NCBI GenBank assembly: GCA_020355105.1
Contig: CP070658.1
Coordinates: forward strand, 411,639-418,136
Length of the DNA: 6,498 nt
Origin: Candidatus Thorarchaeota archaeon
GTDB lineage: Archaea > Asgardarchaeota > Thorarchaeia > Thorarchaeales > Thorarchaeaceae
Direction of reading: 5' to 3'
The position numbers were made by a program, and so were the translations under genes. Every line of letters starts with the position of its first letter. The stretch's first letter is position 1. Positions 5,050-6,498 of this stretch are shown in pieces. Below the pieces are notes generated by a model. The model worked only from the letters and a program-made list of their open reading frames with translations. It had not been told where the DNA came from and did not search any database.

Positions 5050-6024
5050 ATGACATTCAGTGAGCATCTCAGTGAAGTTTCCGACGACGTACTGCTGTAC
5101 ACCGCGCCTCGTGCCCGAGTCGCCAGCTGGAGGAGGTCTGGGAACGTCGTATTTCTCTTGGGAGAGGAACGGGTAACCTTGGTAGATAGTGGGGGAAATG
5201 CGGCCAAACAGCAGATACTGCAACTCCTGGATCGTATTGTCAAAGAAAGCCCCCAGGCCGTTCGTTGTGTTCACACGCATGGGCACATAGACCACATCGC
5301 TGGAGACCCGACTCTTGTGGACAGATTCCAAGCAGAGGTTTGGGCGTCAAGAGAGGCGATACCATACGTTGAGGCCCAAGCACCCATTCTCATAGAGAGA
5401 GAACAATCGCATATGATTGTCAGTTTCAGAGAGCTGTTCAGTGCACCAGAATTCTTTGTCAAAGGGATTATGCGGTTGACGATGGGTAGGAGTCGTGCCA
5501 TCGACTCAGTCCAAGAGATACAGGAAGGACCGATGGAAACAGGATTCCATCCACTGGATTTGCCAGGACATCATCCAGGGCATATTGGTTTCCTGAGAAG
5601 AGAAGATGGGGTTCTGATAGCGGGGGACTTGCTGGACCCCCGGCACAGGATGAAGCCAGGTCTTACAGCCCCTTCATCCGATTTCAATTCGATGAGGGAA
5701 ACACTTGAAGCCGTTCTGAAGGTATCGCCTCGGTTTCTCATCATGGGTCACGGAAACCCACTCATCGGGGAAGAAGCGATTGGCAGGGCAATCGAGCAGT
5801 CATTGGAGATTCTTGACAGGGCGGAGCGAAGAGTGATTGACTGTCTGGAATCTGTGCCGATGTGCCTTGAAGAACTGTCCTCAGAGCTTCAGCGGCTAGG
5901 CTTGGGCCCCGGAGATGTCTTCAGGAGAATGTTCATTCATAGCGTCCTCAAACACCTGCTGGCTGAGAACCGCATCTCAAAGAAGGTGACAGAGAAGAGT
6001 AAGGCAGAGTTCTCTCTCAGATGA
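5050..6024 (+). CDS. Metallo-beta-lactamase fold hydrolase, LACTB2-like
   Basis: A 324-residue protein with a full metallo-beta-lactamase fold. Metal ligands visible are HxHxDH as His77, His79, Asp81, His82 (in THGHIDH), His174 in LPGHHPGH, Asp193 in IAGDLL and His234 in MGHGNP, so two zinc or iron ions should bind. DSGG at 46-49 is the usual second-strand motif. An insert of helices (about 105-160) precedes the third ligand. The C-terminal 80 residues, from about IEQSLEILDRAERR, are helical and look like the winged-helix tail of LACTB2-type proteins. Such enzymes include ribonucleases, thioesterases and glyoxalase II-like hydrolases; substrate is unknown. The neighbouring acyl-CoA ligase makes a thioester role possible but unproven. 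ATG 5050 has only a weak AGGAT just 2 bases upstream, so translation may start from a short leader. Divergent from the peroxiredoxin and convergent with the ligase (25-base gap). Confidence 0.88.
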   Translation: MTFSEHLSEVSDDVLLYTAPRARVASWRRSGNVVFLLGEERVTLVDSGGNAAKQQILQLLDRIVKESPQAVRCVHTHGHIDHIAGDPTLVDRFQAEVWASREAIPYVEAQAPILIEREQSHMIVSFRELFSAPEFFVKGIMRLTMGRSRAIDSVQEIQEGPMETGFHPLDLPGHHPGHIGFLRREDGVLIAGDLLDPRHRMKPGLTAPSSDFNSMRETLEAVLKVSPRFLIMGHGNPLIGEEAIGRAIEQSLEILDRAERRVIDCLESVPMCLEELSSELQRLGLGPGDVFRRMFIHSVLKHLLAENRISKKVTEKSKAEFSLR

Positions 6025-6049
6025 GAACTCGGCGGAATCCCAGAAGCGT

Positions 6050-6498
6050 CTAGTCATCGTCTTCCTGCGCTTCCTTGAGTGCAGCCCTCAGTATCTTCCC
6101 ATCTTCGGCGACTGGTAGCTCGTCACGAATCAGAACGATTCTTGGTTTCTTGTAAGACGCAATCTTGCCTGTGCACCACTCTATGATTTCGTCTGGACTA
6201 ATGGTGGCTCCAGAAACAGGCACCACAAACGCCTTCACAATTTGGCCCCAGACTCTGTCGTCTTCGCCTACGACGACTGCATTCTCCACCTGGGGGTGTT
6301 CTCTGATGATACCCTCCACCTCTACGGGAAAGACCTTCTCTCCACCAGAGAAGATTACTTCGCTTTTCCGCTCCACATAGTAGTAGCTGCCCTCCTCATC
6401 TACTCTGAACAGGTCGCCCGTTCGAAACCATGTACCATCGAATGAATTCTGGGTTCTGGCTTCATCACCGTGGTACCCCTTCATCAAGGACGGGCCTC
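6050..6498 (-). CDS. Acyl-CoA synthetase / AMP-dependent ligase, C-terminal part
   Basis: The reading frame is open to the window edge, so this is the last 149 or so residues of a protein usually 500-560 long. Such enzymes activate a carboxylic acid with ATP to an acyl-AMP and then form the CoA thioester. The sequence covers the end of the N-terminal domain, GPSLMKGY then FRTGDLF (the TGD motif), the hinge region VERKSEVIFSGGEKVFPVEVE, and the mobile C-terminal domain with VVVGEDDRVWGQIVKAFVV and YKKPRIV. The catalytic lysine is in EDGKIL, 14 residues before the end (codon 6097-6095). The hinge has Lys-Ser-Glu where Lys-Asp is frequent, a common variant. Substrate choice lies in the missing part. 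A TTG at 6487 is internal and not the true start. It converges with the hydrolase gene. Confidence 0.93.
   Translation of the reverse strand, partial: GPSLMKGYHGDEARTQNSFDGTWFRTGDLFRVDEEGSYYYVERKSEVIFSGGEKVFPVEVEGIIREHPQVENAVVVGEDDRVWGQIVKAFVVPVSGATISPDEIIEWCTGKIASYKKPRIVLIRDELPVAEDGKILRAALKEAQEDDD

Overview
The window reads as chromosomal DNA from an archaeon of moderate GC content. The signs are A/T-rich TATA-like elements about 20-60 bases ahead of several genes, heavy AGA/AGG arginine use, strong GGAGG/AGGTGA ribosome binding sites with TTG and GTG starts, an Lrp/AsnC regulator, and a NikR regulator with GTGTTAC-type operator repeats. An uncultured Asgard (Thorarchaeota-like) or Thermoplasmatota lineage would fit, but that placement is a guess. 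Nothing looks like a phage, insertion sequence, plasmid or CRISPR.

Layout from left to right: an Lrp/AsnC regulator (+, 85-549) converges on a tRNA-Leu(CAG) gene with encoded CCA (-, 583-670). Next, all on the minus strand and read from right to left, comes a nickel uptake block. It holds one 598-residue membrane protein that joins NikM, a PDGLE (NikN-like) unit and NikQ (2066-3862), its ATPase NikO overlapping it by 4 bases (1317-2069), and then a TrmO/TsaA tRNA methyltransferase (762-1223). Divergent from this block is nikR (+, 3984-4424). A peroxiredoxin (-, 4446-4934) converges on nikR and is divergent from a LACTB2-like metallo-beta-lactamase hydrolase (+, 5050-6024). The window ends inside the C-terminal part of an acyl-CoA synthetase/AMP ligase (-, 6050-6498).

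The most coherent system is nickel homeostasis: a NikR with all four nickel ligands, an energy-coupling-factor type transporter reduced to two polypeptides, and between them three GTGTTA(C/A) boxes spaced 13 and 14 bases apart. The boxes are direct repeats, although the arrangement I recall for such NikR sites is inverted. The nickel would be taken up through the single M-N-Q membrane protein, energised by NikO, and NikR would probably shut the operon off when nickel is plentiful. No nickel enzyme lies in the window. The other genes (peroxiredoxin, hydrolase, ligase, tRNA, TrmO) are ordinary housekeeping functions with no clear link to nickel.

No gene-free stretch exceeds 300 bases. The longest gaps are the divergent regions 3863-3983 and 4935-5049, both of which hold repeat structure described below.
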